From: Microbacterium timonense | Lineage (GTDB): Bacteria > Actinomycetota > Actinomycetes > Actinomycetales > Microbacteriaceae | DNA length: 64,000 nt | Direction: 5' to 3' | Assembly (NCBI RefSeq): GCF_900292075.1 | Contig: NZ_OLMV01000004.1 | Span: 248,001 to 312,000 of the forward strand | Shown here: positions 17,780 through 26,576 of the stretch, piece by piece | Layout: each line of letters starts with the position of its first letter | How positions within the stretch are numbered: position 1 is the stretch's first letter | Translations under genes and position numbers: made by a program | The notes under the pieces: model-generated | The model's input: the letters and a program-made list of their open reading frames with translations, nothing else | The model's database searches: none | Told to the model about the DNA's origin: nothing

Positions 17780-19398
17780 GAGGCATCCTCCCCCTGGGTG
17801 GTCTGCGTCGTCCGTACGCGGGTCCGCCCGGCACGGGAAGGGCCGGGCAGCGCCGCCCACACACGCGCCAGTTGCCCGCGCGAGGTCGCGTCGAGCCCGA
17901 GAAACAGGTACACGAGCACCGCGGCGACGATCCAGACGCTGGAGAACACGACGACCAGCGGCAGCGGCGGCTCGAGCATGCTCGCGGCGTACAGCAGCGC
18001 CGCGAGGGGTGCGACGGTGCCGAACGGGATCAGCAGGCAGCGCACGGCGAACGTCCCCGCGGTCAGGCTCAGCCGCCGCAGCGCGATGACGATGTAGATC
18101 GGCTCGAGGACCACGATGGGCGCCGCCAGCCCGAGGGCGATGCCGCCGACCCCGAGCGCGCTGCCGAGCACCACCGCCAGGGCGGTCCCGGAGACGGCCC
18201 AGATCGCGTGCAGCACGGCATAGCCTCGCACCGATCCCTGCGCCGTCAGGATGGGGATCGCGAGCAGGTGGTTGTTGTTGGCGAACATCGAGAGCACCAG
18301 GATCTGAGCGACCACCGCGGCGTCGGCTCCTGCCGCGCCCAGCCAGAGGTCCATCACCTCGGGCATGAACACCAGCACCGGCACGAGCACGACCGTCATG
18401 AGCATGTTCGCCAGACTCGTGCCGCGCAGGTACAGCTCGCCCAGCGACTCGCCCGCCTCGCCGCCCTCCCGCATGGACGCGGTGGGAAGGATCGCGGTGG
18501 CGAGCGAGCCGGTGACCTCCTTGACGAGAAGGTAGATGCGCTGCCCGGCGGCGTAGACCGCCGTGAACGGGAGGGGAAGCAGGAGCGCGGTCAGGATGCC
18601 GCCCACCTGCATGATGACGACACCGGCGATCCCGATCACCATCAGCTGCGCGCTCACGCGGAAGAGCTCGCGGAACACCGACCACCGGAAGTCGCGGAAG
18701 CGTGCCGTGATCTCGGGCGCACGGCGGCGGCGGAGCACATACGTCGCGACGCCGAACAGCAGGATGCCGGTCACGTCCACGACGGCGACCGCGACGATCC
18801 CCACACCGAGCGCGCAGACGAGCAGGGTGAAGGCGACGCGGAACAGGGCGAGGCCGATGAGGAGGTAGTTGACCTCGTGCAGGCGGCCCACGCCCGCGAG
18901 GATCTGCCGGTTCGAGGAGAACACCAGCAGCACGAAGACGTTCGCGACGCCGAGGATCGCCAGCGCCCAGGCTGTGCCCGGCGCCTGGTCGCCGAGCGCG
19001 ACGTTCGGCAGTGTGACGGCGAACGCCGCTGCCGTCCCCGACGCCAGGACCGCTGCGGCCACGAGGAAGAACACCGTGCTCGCAGAGGCGACGGCACGCA
19101 TCCGCGGGATGTCGCGAGAGGGCGCGGCGACGCCGATGAAGCGGGTCGTCGCACCGCCGATGCCGAGGTCCTGCTGGAAGAGCGAACCGAGGGCCACCGT
19201 CAGCACGTACAGGCCATAGGCCTCGGCCCCGAAGGCGGTGAGCACGACCGGAAGCAGCGCGACATACGCGATCAGCGACGCGAATCGCGCCACGTACGTC
19301 GTGACGACGGCGCCGGCCATGCCGCCGGCGGCCGGTGTGGCGGTCGCGTCGCGGCGGCCACGCGCGGTGCGCGACGCGAGGGCGGAGGGCGGAGTCAT
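17776..19398 (-). CDS. Wzx-like polysaccharide flippase (MATE/MVF superfamily)
   Basis: 540 residues with about 12-14 membrane helices. The N-terminal YVARFASLIAYVALLPVVL and GAEAYGLYVLTVAL followed by DLGIGGATTRF are typical of O-antigen/teichoic acid translocases, which move lipid-linked repeat units across the membrane. A second flippase-like gene lies in the same operon (22785-24116). A hydrophilic C-terminal tail of about 40 residues follows the last helix. There is a 4-nt gap from the stop of the preceding membrane protein gene, one of the few junctions in the operon that does not overlap. Confidence 0.88.
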   Translation of the reverse strand: MTPPSALASRTARGRRDATATPAAGGMAGAVVTTYVARFASLIAYVALLPVVLTAFGAEAYGLYVLTVALGSLFQQDLGIGGATTRFIGVAAPSRDIPRMRAVASASTVFFLVAAAVLASGTAAAFAVTLPNVALGDQAPGTAWALAILGVANVFVLLVFSSNRQILAGVGRLHEVNYLLIGLALFRVAFTLLVCALGVGIVAVAVVDVTGILLFGVATYVLRRRRAPEITARFRDFRWSVFRELFRVSAQLMVIGIAGVVIMQVGGILTALLLPLPFTAVYAAGQRIYLLVKEVTGSLATAILPTASMREGGEAGESLGELYLRGTSLANMLMTVVLVPVLVFMPEVMDLWLGAAGADAAVVAQILVLSMFANNNHLLAIPILTAQGSVRGYAVLHAIWAVSGTALAVVLGSALGVGGIALGLAAPIVVLEPIYIVIALRRLSLTAGTFAVRCLLIPFGTVAPLAALLYAASMLEPPLPLVVVFSSVWIVAAVLVYLFLGLDATSRGQLARVWAALPGPSRAGRTRVRTTQTTQGEDAS

Positions 19399-19402
19399 GG
19401 CG

Positions 19403-21184
19403 TCAGTCCCCTCCCGACATGCGGGCCGACGTCAGATCGAGCCGATAGACGAGCGTCTCGTCCGACGCGTACGACAGCACCCACCGCGGGTCGTCCTCCA
19501 GGATGCTCTCGAATCGGTCGAGCGCACCCTCGGGGAGGGTGCCGTAGTACGCGCTGTAGGCGCGCATCTGCTCGGTGATGACGATCAGGGCGGGGCGCTG
19601 CTCCCACACGAGACTGTCCGTGAGTCGCGTCACGCGCCGTGGGTCGGCGAACTCCTCGTTCTCCCACCCCGGCCACGACGTCAGCCACATGTCGATGCCG
19701 CTGTCGAACTGCTCGTTCGCCCGGACGAAGTCGACGTACTCGGCGACGAGCCGGCCCGGCGCGCCCGGGGCGACGCCGATGGTGAGGGTCGAGGGATCCT
19801 CCTCCTTCAGAACCTCGGTGGTCAGGCGCACCGACTCCGGCGTCACCAGGTTCGCGAACCAGCCGCCGTAGGACGTCTGGATCGACGCCAGCGCCACCAG
19901 TGCGACGAGAGCCGTCGCGGCGACCTGGGCCGTCCGACGGGCGCGGGGGATCGCCCCGCGGAGCACCCTGGTGAGCGCCGGGGCGATCATGAGCATGCAG
20001 CCCGGGATGGAGTAGAGGAAGACGCGGAACAGCGCCTCACCGCCGTAACCTTGCGCGAGCAGGATGAGCGCGGGGGAGAAGGCGACCACGGCGGGCACCA
20101 CGACGGTCCGCCATTCGCTGCGGCGACGGATGAGCTGTCCCACCACGATCACCGCCGTGGAGATCCAGACGACCGCGGTGATCGACCGCGCAGCCCACGA
20201 ATTCGCGACCTGAGCGATGCTCGGATGGCCGAGGACCTCGTTACGCGCGGACGGCGTGAGCACGTTGTTCAGCAGGTCGAAGTTGAGCAGCCGCCCGAAC
20301 TGGCTCACCACATTCAGGTGCATCAGCAGGTATCCGAGCGCGATCGCCGCGAAGATCACGATGAGATAGCGCGGACGCACCCGCCCGAGGAGCGTGAGCA
20401 CGAAGACCGCGGCGAGCAGCCAGTACGGGGTCAGCTGGTGGGTCACCACGATCGCCGCGAAGATCGGCACCGCCACCCATGCCGCCGCCCTGCTCCGCGG
20501 CGACGCGAGCACCAGCGCGACCACGACGATCCCCAGCGCGAACGCGATCGCCTGCGGCGAGAGGTAGTCCTGCCCGACCCAGTTCGCGACGTGCGCTCCG
20601 AAGGCCGCCACGAGGGCGGTCGGGTTCGTCAGCCCGTACGTGCGGGCCAGGAAGAACACCGCCGCGGTGAATGCGAGCTGCGAGCCCACGGTGAACCACT
20701 GAGCGATCACGATCGTCTCGGAGCCGGTGATCGTGTTCACCCATGCGATGAACGAGAACGCTCCCGGCCAGTTGTGATAGATGTCGGCGGTCACGTCGAC
20801 CGCGCCGAACCGCTGGATGTAGTCGATCGGTCCGAAGTGCTTGTACGTCCACGAGTACAGCGGTGCATCCGTCGAGACGGCGGTGGGCAGCCGCATCATG
20901 AGCACGGTCGCGACCAGCGACACGACCGCGGTGCGCATGGCCCCGACGGCGATGGCGACGCAGAACCCGATGCTCACCAGAGCGATCGACAGCGGGAAGA
21001 GCGGACTGGCCGCGGGGACGAGGCCGAAGAGGTTCCAGGGCGCATCGCGCAGACTCGGCAGGGCGATCGCCCACGCCGCGATCGCGATGACGAGGATCGT
21101 CGCCGGCAGCACCCATCCACGGCGGCGGACGGGCGGTCCGCCTGTCTGCGGCTGCACCAGCGGACGGGTCGCTGTCGCCGTCAT
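19403..21184 (-). CDS. Polytopic membrane protein, candidate polymerase or GT-C glycosyltransferase
   Basis: 593 residues: about 11-13 helices up to residue 460, then a soluble C-terminal domain of about 130 residues containing DMWLTSWPGWENEEF. The first extracytoplasmic loop (DAPLYSWTYKHFGPIDY...) carries Asp/Tyr/Trp residues like those of GT-C enzymes using polyprenyl-linked sugars. No other Wzy-like protein is in the operon, so polymerase is the best positional guess, but I see no diagnostic motif. ATG at 21184 overlaps the upstream stop (ATGA). Confidence 0.7.
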   Translation of the reverse strand: MTATATRPLVQPQTGGPPVRRRGWVLPATILVIAIAAWAIALPSLRDAPWNLFGLVPAASPLFPLSIALVSIGFCVAIAVGAMRTAVVSLVATVLMMRLPTAVSTDAPLYSWTYKHFGPIDYIQRFGAVDVTADIYHNWPGAFSFIAWVNTITGSETIVIAQWFTVGSQLAFTAAVFFLARTYGLTNPTALVAAFGAHVANWVGQDYLSPQAIAFALGIVVVALVLASPRSRAAAWVAVPIFAAIVVTHQLTPYWLLAAVFVLTLLGRVRPRYLIVIFAAIALGYLLMHLNVVSQFGRLLNFDLLNNVLTPSARNEVLGHPSIAQVANSWAARSITAVVWISTAVIVVGQLIRRRSEWRTVVVPAVVAFSPALILLAQGYGGEALFRVFLYSIPGCMLMIAPALTRVLRGAIPRARRTAQVAATALVALVALASIQTSYGGWFANLVTPESVRLTTEVLKEEDPSTLTIGVAPGAPGRLVAEYVDFVRANEQFDSGIDMWLTSWPGWENEEFADPRRVTRLTDSLVWEQRPALIVITEQMRAYSAYYGTLPEGALDRFESILEDDPRWVLSYASDETLVYRLDLTSARMSGGD

Positions 21185-22788
21185 GCCGGCCTCCTCGCCT
21201 GGAACGAGACGGCCGCGGCCACGCAGGTGAGCGCCGCCATCACGAGCAGCGCGATGCCCGGATCCCACCACCGGGCGTACACGAGGCCCGTCGTCAGCAG
21301 GATGACCGCACTGATGCCGACCGCGGGGATCACGAGGGGCGCGAAATGCTGCGGCAGCACGACCCACGCGCGCAGCAGCGCCCCCGGACCGATGAGGACG
21401 AAGATTGCGAGGAACGCGAACGACACCCCCGGTGGAAGGGGAAGCAGCGCGAGCAGCCCGAAAAGGCCGCCGATCGCCGCGACGGCCGCCCAGCACCGCC
21501 GCTCGAGCTGCCGGCCGCGGGTCTGCGGCCCGGCGAGCGTGCCGGCCTCGCGCTGCGCGCGCCGCTCGGCGAAATAGGCCCGAGGACCGCCCAGGATGCT
21601 GCCGAGCTCGAGCCGCCCCACGCCCTTCGCCTCGTCGGAGAGGACCGCCGCCGCGCCGGACGCGTCGTCCACCGTGCTCATCGGCTTGTTCACCAGTCGC
21701 GCGACGGCTCGAGGTGAGCGTGCGAGGGCTGCCCCCACCATTCGCGGCTCCAGCATCACCGTCGCCGCCCACGCGCCGAATCCCCGGCCGTAACCGATCG
21801 CCTGCGCGCTCAAGGCGGCGAGGTCGTCGCGGTGACGGTGCCATACCAGCGCGGCCGGCTCGACCACGATCGCGTGCCCGTCGTAGAGGACGCGCACGAA
21901 CATGTCGAGGTCTTCACCGCCCTTGGTGCGGGTTCCCGCCCCCAGAGCGGTGTCGAATCCGCCGAGACCGAGCACGTGGTCCCTGCGGACGGCGAAGTTG
22001 GCCCCGGTGCCGAACTCGCCGACGCAGAACGGGAACATCGGCAGATCTTCCGGCGGGTCGCTCAGCCGGAACACGCGCCCGGTGGTGAGCTTCGACCAGC
22101 TCACGCGGGCGTCGAAGTACGCCTGCACGTCGTTGCGCAGCTCGCCGCTCGGCACGACGCCGCTCACGCATCCGATGTCGTCACCGCGGGCGAATCCCGA
22201 CGCGATCGCCCACAGCCACTGCGGGTCGACGATGACATCGTCGTCGGTGAACGCCACGATGCCGCACGTCGCCGCGCGAAGCCCCGCATTGCGGGCGTGC
22301 GACAGGCCGGGGGAGTCCTCCCTGACATAGCGGAATCGGGGGTACTCCTCGGCGAGTAGTTCGCGGGTCTCGTCCGTGGCGGGGGCGTTGTCGACGACGA
22401 CGACCTCCATGGCCGGGTAGTCCACCGCGGCGATGGCATCGAGCGCCTCGCGCAGGAGCGCCGCACGGTCACGCGTGCACACGACCACCGAGATGGGCCG
22501 AGCGGCCGGGCGGGATGCCGCGGGCACGGCCGGCAGCGCGTCGACGGCGTCCGCCAGCGCCGAGGCATCCACAGCGCCGTCGACGACGGGGAGGGTCACG
22601 TAACCGCGCACCGAGCCGCGGTCGCGCACCAGGAGGCGAGCGCGGTCGAACAGCTCGCCGGACTCGAGCTCGACGCGATCGGGCACTTCGGCGGCCTCGC
22701 GAGCGTCGACGAGACCGACCCACGTGGCCGCGGCCCGGTCAACATCGCCGTGGAGCGACATGGCGGGCGTGAGGGTCAGCGTCGTCAT
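21181..22788 (-). CDS. GT2 family glycosyltransferase with C-terminal membrane segments
   Basis: 535 residues: an unusual N-terminal domain of about 95 residues, a GT-A glycosyltransferase domain from PISVVVCTRDR (about residue 100) with VAFTDDDVIVDP as the nucleotide/metal site and KGGEDLDMFVR as the likely catalytic region, then about four helices (from about residue 425). It should transfer a sugar from an NDP- or lipid-linked donor on the cytoplasmic face. ATG at 22788 overlaps the flippase stop (ATGA). The acceptor and sugar are unknown. Confidence 0.88.
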   Translation of the reverse strand: MTTLTLTPAMSLHGDVDRAAATWVGLVDAREAAEVPDRVELESGELFDRARLLVRDRGSVRGYVTLPVVDGAVDASALADAVDALPAVPAASRPAARPISVVVCTRDRAALLREALDAIAAVDYPAMEVVVVDNAPATDETRELLAEEYPRFRYVREDSPGLSHARNAGLRAATCGIVAFTDDDVIVDPQWLWAIASGFARGDDIGCVSGVVPSGELRNDVQAYFDARVSWSKLTTGRVFRLSDPPEDLPMFPFCVGEFGTGANFAVRRDHVLGLGGFDTALGAGTRTKGGEDLDMFVRVLYDGHAIVVEPAALVWHRHRDDLAALSAQAIGYGRGFGAWAATVMLEPRMVGAALARSPRAVARLVNKPMSTVDDASGAAAVLSDEAKGVGRLELGSILGGPRAYFAERRAQREAGTLAGPQTRGRQLERRCWAAVAAIGGLFGLLALLPLPPGVSFAFLAIFVLIGPGALLRAWVVLPQHFAPLVIPAVGISAVILLTTGLVYARWWDPGIALLVMAALTCVAAAVSFQARRPA

Positions 22789-24116
22789 GCGGGTGCCCCT
22801 TCCGGACCCAGGGTGCGCGACCGGGTGTCGCGCACGTGATGCAGGCCCACGCTCCCGATGGCGGCGAGAGCGAGGGCGCCGCAGGCGACGGCGATCGCGG
22901 CGCCCAGGGCGCCCAGCGTAGGCACGAGAGCGAAGACCAGCGCGAGGAGGATCACGACGTACACCGCGTTGCCACACAGCACCGGACGCACCCGATGGCG
23001 TGCTCGCACGAGGGCCGACCAGATGTCGTAGCCGGGACGGATGGTGCTGGCGATCGCGAGCACGCCGACGACGGCCATGCCGTAAAGGGGCGGGTAGTCA
23101 CGTCCCACGACGAAGAAGAGGACGGGGGTCGCGAGCGTGGCCGCGGCCCCGAGGAGCCCGACGACGCAGGCGATCTTGACGGCGTAGCCGCGCGCCAGGC
23201 CGGCGCTCGAGTCGTAGTGGGCTGCCGCGCTGCGGGCGAGCGCGGTCGCGACGCCGACCCCCACGAGGTCCAGGGCAACGCTGAACTGGTACGCGATGGC
23301 GAAGATGGCACCTTCGGCCGGGGATGCGAGCGTCGTCACGAAGAACGACAGCGACAGGCCGGCGCACATCACGAACCCGACCGCGGCGGCGTTCTGCGCG
23401 ACGAAGACGCGGAACGTGCGGCCCAGGGCGCGGTCCCATGTCCGGCCGGTGGGGTGCTCGGACTCCTGCCGGTGCAGGGCGCGGGGGACGAGGACCGCGA
23501 TGCTCAGGGCCGCCGCAGCCGCTGCCGGCACGATGGTGGCCGTCACGAGCGGCTGCGGCATGCGCGGCTCACCGTACACGAGCAGGGCGAGAAGCCCGAG
23601 CTTGACGACGTTGGCCGCGCCGTTGATCAGGAGCGTTCCCCGTGCGTCCGACGCGCCGGCGAGCGCCTGCGCCTGGGTGTTGAACAGGGCCCACGCGACC
23701 GTGCACAGGCTGATGCCCGCAACGGTCGCCGCCGGTGGAGCGGAGGTCGGGAGCGCCGTGGCGACGACGACACCGCCGACGGCCCCGAACAGCGCGCCCA
23801 GCGCTGCGGTGGTGACGCACGCACGGCGCAGCGCCGCCCACGCGGCACGGCCGCCCAGCGGAAGCATCACCACGAGCGCGCTCCCCGGGCCGTTCGACGC
23901 GAGCGCCGCCGCCGCCATCACGATCGCCAGCCGCGATGCCTCCACTCCGACGGCGCCCTGGGGGATCCACAGGGCCGCCAGCATCCAGAAGGCGAACCCC
24001 GACAGCGAGGTCGCGGCGTATCCCGACGTCAGCCACAGCGAGTCGCGGGTCACGCGGCGGCGGACCGCCGCGGCAACCGTCGTCATCGTCGCCGCGTCGG
24101 GCGCGGGGCTCGTCAT
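22785..24116 (-). CDS. Second flippase-like polysaccharide export protein
   Basis: 443 residues, about 12 helices, Ala/Val rich. It starts with a short basic tail, then SLWLTSGYAATSLSGFAFWMLAALW, a typical first helix pair of MATE/MVF polysaccharide transporters. It is shorter and more divergent than the flippase at 17776-19398. Having two in one operon suggests either two different lipid-linked substrates or specialisation of one copy. ATGA overlap with the preceding GT2 gene. Confidence 0.78.
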   Translation of the reverse strand: MTSPAPDAATMTTVAAAVRRRVTRDSLWLTSGYAATSLSGFAFWMLAALWIPQGAVGVEASRLAIVMAAAALASNGPGSALVVMLPLGGRAAWAALRRACVTTAALGALFGAVGGVVVATALPTSAPPAATVAGISLCTVAWALFNTQAQALAGASDARGTLLINGAANVVKLGLLALLVYGEPRMPQPLVTATIVPAAAAAALSIAVLVPRALHRQESEHPTGRTWDRALGRTFRVFVAQNAAAVGFVMCAGLSLSFFVTTLASPAEGAIFAIAYQFSVALDLVGVGVATALARSAAAHYDSSAGLARGYAVKIACVVGLLGAAATLATPVLFFVVGRDYPPLYGMAVVGVLAIASTIRPGYDIWSALVRARHRVRPVLCGNAVYVVILLALVFALVPTLGALGAAIAVACGALALAAIGSVGLHHVRDTRSRTLGPEGAPA

Positions 24117-25057
24117 GTCGTGACTCCGATCGTCAGTGCCGGACGTACGGCGCCCGCGCGCACGCGCGCGAACCGGCCGCGGACGTATCCGGCACCTGCC
24201 AGACCCAGAGATGTGACGACCGCCATCGCGGGAACGACACCGCGCGCCCCGCGACGCAGTTCACGCCACACCGCGGCGGGCAGCACCCGCGAGGCGTACG
24301 CCGATTCCGCCGAGAGCGCGTCCTGCCGGCCCACGGTCCGGGCGATCGCCGCCTTGGACAGCCCCTCGCACCAGCTGCGCCGGGCCACATAGGCGAACCG
24401 CACGCGGTCCTCACTGACGTGGTGACGCACCCGCGCCGTCGGCTCGTACCACACGATCGCGGAAGGGTCGGCCTGCCGCAGCTTGATGCACACCTCCGTC
24501 TCCTCGCAGCCGATCGGGAGCTTGCCGACGCGCCCCGTGTCGGGGTTGAATCCCCCGACCCGCAGGAGCGGGTCCTTGCGGAAGGCCATGGAGCATCCCA
24601 TGACGTTGCGCACCTCTCCGGCCTGCGTCGGCAGCCCGCGGTAGCTGCATCCGACGATCCACAGCAGCTCGTCCGGCAGCACGGCCGGCGCCGTCCCGGG
24701 CCAGATCGGAGCCGCGCTTCCTCCCGTCGCGACGACGGCGGAGTCGTCGAAGGGTGCGACGAGCGTCGCGAGCCAGCCTTCCTCGGCGTACGCGTCGTCG
24801 TCGAGGAACGCGACGACGTCGCCCGCGGCGACCCGCAGCGCGGTGTTGCGTCCGGACGACAGCCCACGCGGTCCCTCGTTCGGCATCACGGTGGCATGCG
24901 GCCACCGCTCGCGAGCCCGCAGCAGGAGCTCGTCGTTGTGATCGACGACCAGGATGGTCTCGTGCTCAGGCTCCTGCGCGGCGACGGACTCCATCGCCAG
25001 CACGAGCTGATCCCAGCGGTCGAGCGTGTAGGCGCAGATGACGACGCTGACCGACAT
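24113..25057 (-). CDS. GT2 family glycosyltransferase
   Basis: 314 residues. GT-A fold with SVSVVICAYTLDRW at the N-terminus, the metal-binding VVAFLDDDAYAEEGW, and GCEETEVCIKLRQA in the acceptor region; a weak C-terminal hydrophobic stretch (AVVTSLGLAGAGYVRG) may associate with the membrane. A second gene of the same family starts the operon. ATG at 25057 is 4 nt after the upstream stop. Sugar specificity unknown. Confidence 0.9.
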   Translation of the reverse strand: MSVSVVICAYTLDRWDQLVLAMESVAAQEPEHETILVVDHNDELLLRARERWPHATVMPNEGPRGLSSGRNTALRVAAGDVVAFLDDDAYAEEGWLATLVAPFDDSAVVATGGSAAPIWPGTAPAVLPDELLWIVGCSYRGLPTQAGEVRNVMGCSMAFRKDPLLRVGGFNPDTGRVGKLPIGCEETEVCIKLRQADPSAIVWYEPTARVRHHVSEDRVRFAYVARRSWCEGLSKAAIARTVGRQDALSAESAYASRVLPAAVWRELRRGARGVVPAMAVVTSLGLAGAGYVRGRFARVRAGAVRPALTIGVTT

Positions 25058-25061
25058 GGGC

Positions 25062-25961
25062 TTATCCGACCGACCTCGCGGGAACCTCCAAGCGCGACGC
25101 GTCCCGCGCCGCCGACGCGCCGATCACCGCCGAGACGCCCGCGGCATCCGGCGCAGGCGTCGCCGAAGCGGCCGGATGCGCGGGAGCGCTGAGCGCGGGG
25201 GAGAACTCTGTGCGCACCGTGCGCCGGCGTCCCCACCGCTTCCGGCGCTCGTCGAGAACCGTGCGCAGCACGCGGAGACCGTCGCTGATGGCGTTGAGGT
25301 TGCTCTCGCCGTGGATCCGCGGCAGCTCGACGCTCGGCACCTCGACGACGGTGAGGCGGTTCTCGGCGAAGCGGCAGTTCAGGAGCGTCTCGATCTCGAA
25401 GCCGTCGCCCCACACCATCTCCCCGTCCGAGCCGGAGATGTCGGCGGGCGGCAGATCCAGCACAGGCAGGATGCGGCGCCAGAAGGCGTTGTAGCCGTAG
25501 CAGAGGTCGGAGTACTTCGTGCCGAGCATCACGTTCGTCAGGATGTTGAGACCCTTGTTGCCCAGCTGACGGTGGAACGTGATGTCGTCGCTGGAACCGC
25601 CCGGCATGAAGCGGCTTCCCTTGCTGACATCCGCACCGTTCACGAGGGCCTCGACGAAGCGCGGGATCTCGTCGGCGTCGGCGGACCCGTCGGCGTCGAA
25701 CATGACGATGATGTCGCCGGTGGCGCGCTCGAAGCCGCACACCAGGGCGTTCCCCTTGCCCTTGCGCGTCTGCGTGATCACCTCGACCTCTGGCCGCACC
25801 CGGCGGGCGACCTCCGGCGTTCCGTCGACGGAGTGGCCGTCGACGACGATGATCTGATGGACGTCGGGGAGGAGGGGGAGGACGATCTCGAGGTTCTTCG
25901 CCTCGTTGCGCGCGGGGACGATGATCGAAATGAGCGGATCGGACTTGTGGGGAGGGGTCAC
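25062..25961 (-). CDS. GT2 family glycosyltransferase, dolichyl-phosphate-mannose synthase-like
   Basis: 299 residues from the GTG at 25961. GT-A domain opening SDPLISIIVPARNEAKN, with MFDADGSADADEIPRF as the DxD site, GKGNALVCGFERA, and SDLCYGYNAFWRRILP, all typical of DPM1/undecaprenyl-phosphate glycosyltransferases. First gene of the polysaccharide operon, so it may make a lipid-linked sugar. A second in-frame GTG at 26063 has a far better Shine-Dalgarno (AGGAGG, 7-nt spacing) and would add a Cys/Arg-rich 34-residue extension. I keep the shorter form because the domain begins right after it. Confidence 0.88.
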   Translation of the reverse strand: MTPPHKSDPLISIIVPARNEAKNLEIVLPLLPDVHQIIVVDGHSVDGTPEVARRVRPEVEVITQTRKGKGNALVCGFERATGDIIVMFDADGSADADEIPRFVEALVNGADVSKGSRFMPGGSSDDITFHRQLGNKGLNILTNVMLGTKYSDLCYGYNAFWRRILPVLDLPPADISGSDGEMVWGDGFEIETLLNCRFAENRLTVVEVPSVELPRIHGESNLNAISDGLRVLRTVLDERRKRWGRRRTVRTEFSPALSAPAHPAASATPAPDAAGVSAVIGASAARDASRLEVPARSVG

Positions 25962-26337
25962 GGGAGTCGCCTTTCGCGGAGAGAGTGCGTCGTCGTTGTG
26001 GGGATGCGTGCAGGCCCGGACTCGCCTGCACGCGGCGCTGCGGTCCTGCTGGAACCCCCTCACTCGTTCTCCTCCTGGCGGCGAGCGTCCGGATGGGGCG
26101 TTGATTCGACCCTCGCGCGCGGGTGTTTCCTCCGCGTGAACAGCGCACCAGATTCGCGTTAACGCGCGCGTGTCGGGTGTCCCCTTTTCGGAGGACATCA
26201 GGGCATTTGCGGCCGAATTCGTCCCCCGTTCGGTGGACACACAGCAAAAGGGAGCACAATGGGCACCGGTAAGGGGAGAACTTCGCGAAGCGGCAGGAAT
26301 GCCATCGCGCGAACGTCGGCCGAAGGGGGCGCGACAG
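25962..26337 (+). promoter_or_regulatory. Divergent intergenic region of the polysaccharide operon
   Basis: 376 bp between the first operon gene (leftward) and the small zinc-ribbon gene (rightward), so promoters for both must lie here. Visible: a perfect 12-bp palindrome CGCGTTAACGCG at 26155-26166, the strong AGGAGG/GTG pair at 26076-26061 on the minus strand, and a 30-codon plus-strand ORF at 26259. I cannot place -35/-10 boxes confidently. Confidence 0.5.
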
Positions 26338-26351
26338 ATGAGAAGCGCTAA
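26259..26351 (+). CDS. Possible 30-residue basic small ORF
   Basis: ATG at 26259 with AAGGGAG 5 nt upstream, running 30 codons (Met-Gly-Thr-Gly-Lys start, Lys-Arg end; rich in Arg, Ser, Gly and Ala) to a TAA at 26349. It overlaps the start of the zinc-ribbon gene by 14 nt in another frame, which could couple their translation. No homologue recognised; GC at third positions is not decisive at this size. Confidence 0.35.
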   Translation: MGTGKGRTSRSGRNAIARTSAEGGATDEKR

Positions 26352-26508
26352 GAAGGACACGTCGCAGGCGTCCGCCATGTGCGCCTGCGGGCACGCCCGC
26401 GAGGCGCACGAGCACTACCGCCGGGGGACGGAGTGCGCGATCTGCGACGTGACCGTCTGCTCGGCGTTCACGCCGGTCGCCGTCGCCGAATACACCCGCT
26501 CCTCCTGA
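26338..26508 (+). CDS. Small Cys/His-rich zinc-ribbon-like protein
   Basis: 56 residues. After a basic N-terminus comes CACGHAREAHEHY, GTECAICDVTVCSAF: a CxC...CxxC...C pattern with several His, a small treble-clef or ribbon that would bind zinc. Similar short proteins (CGH...HEHYR...C..C) are common as hypothetical genes in actinobacteria; none has a defined function as far as I know. ATG at 26338 begins this conserved-looking part; longer in-frame starts reaching back to 26170 have no good ribosome site. Confidence 0.65.
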   Translation: MRSAKKDTSQASAMCACGHAREAHEHYRRGTECAICDVTVCSAFTPVAVAEYTRSS

Positions 26509-26576
26509 CCGCGCCGCTGGCTGTCGACAGCGCGACGCGCGACGACCCGCGCACCATCCGATAGCGTCGGGGGTCG

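Noticed and set aside
19238-21577. 779-codon plus-strand frame over the polysaccharide operon
   Set aside because: Asp/Arg/His-rich shadow caused by high GC3 of the minus-strand genes.
17776-24116. Teichoic acid or O-antigen cluster label
   Set aside because: No tag, rfb or ligase genes; the exact polymer cannot be named.
26170-26508. 112-residue version of the zinc-ribbon protein
   Set aside because: No ribosome site at the upstream start and the extra part has no zinc-ribbon character.
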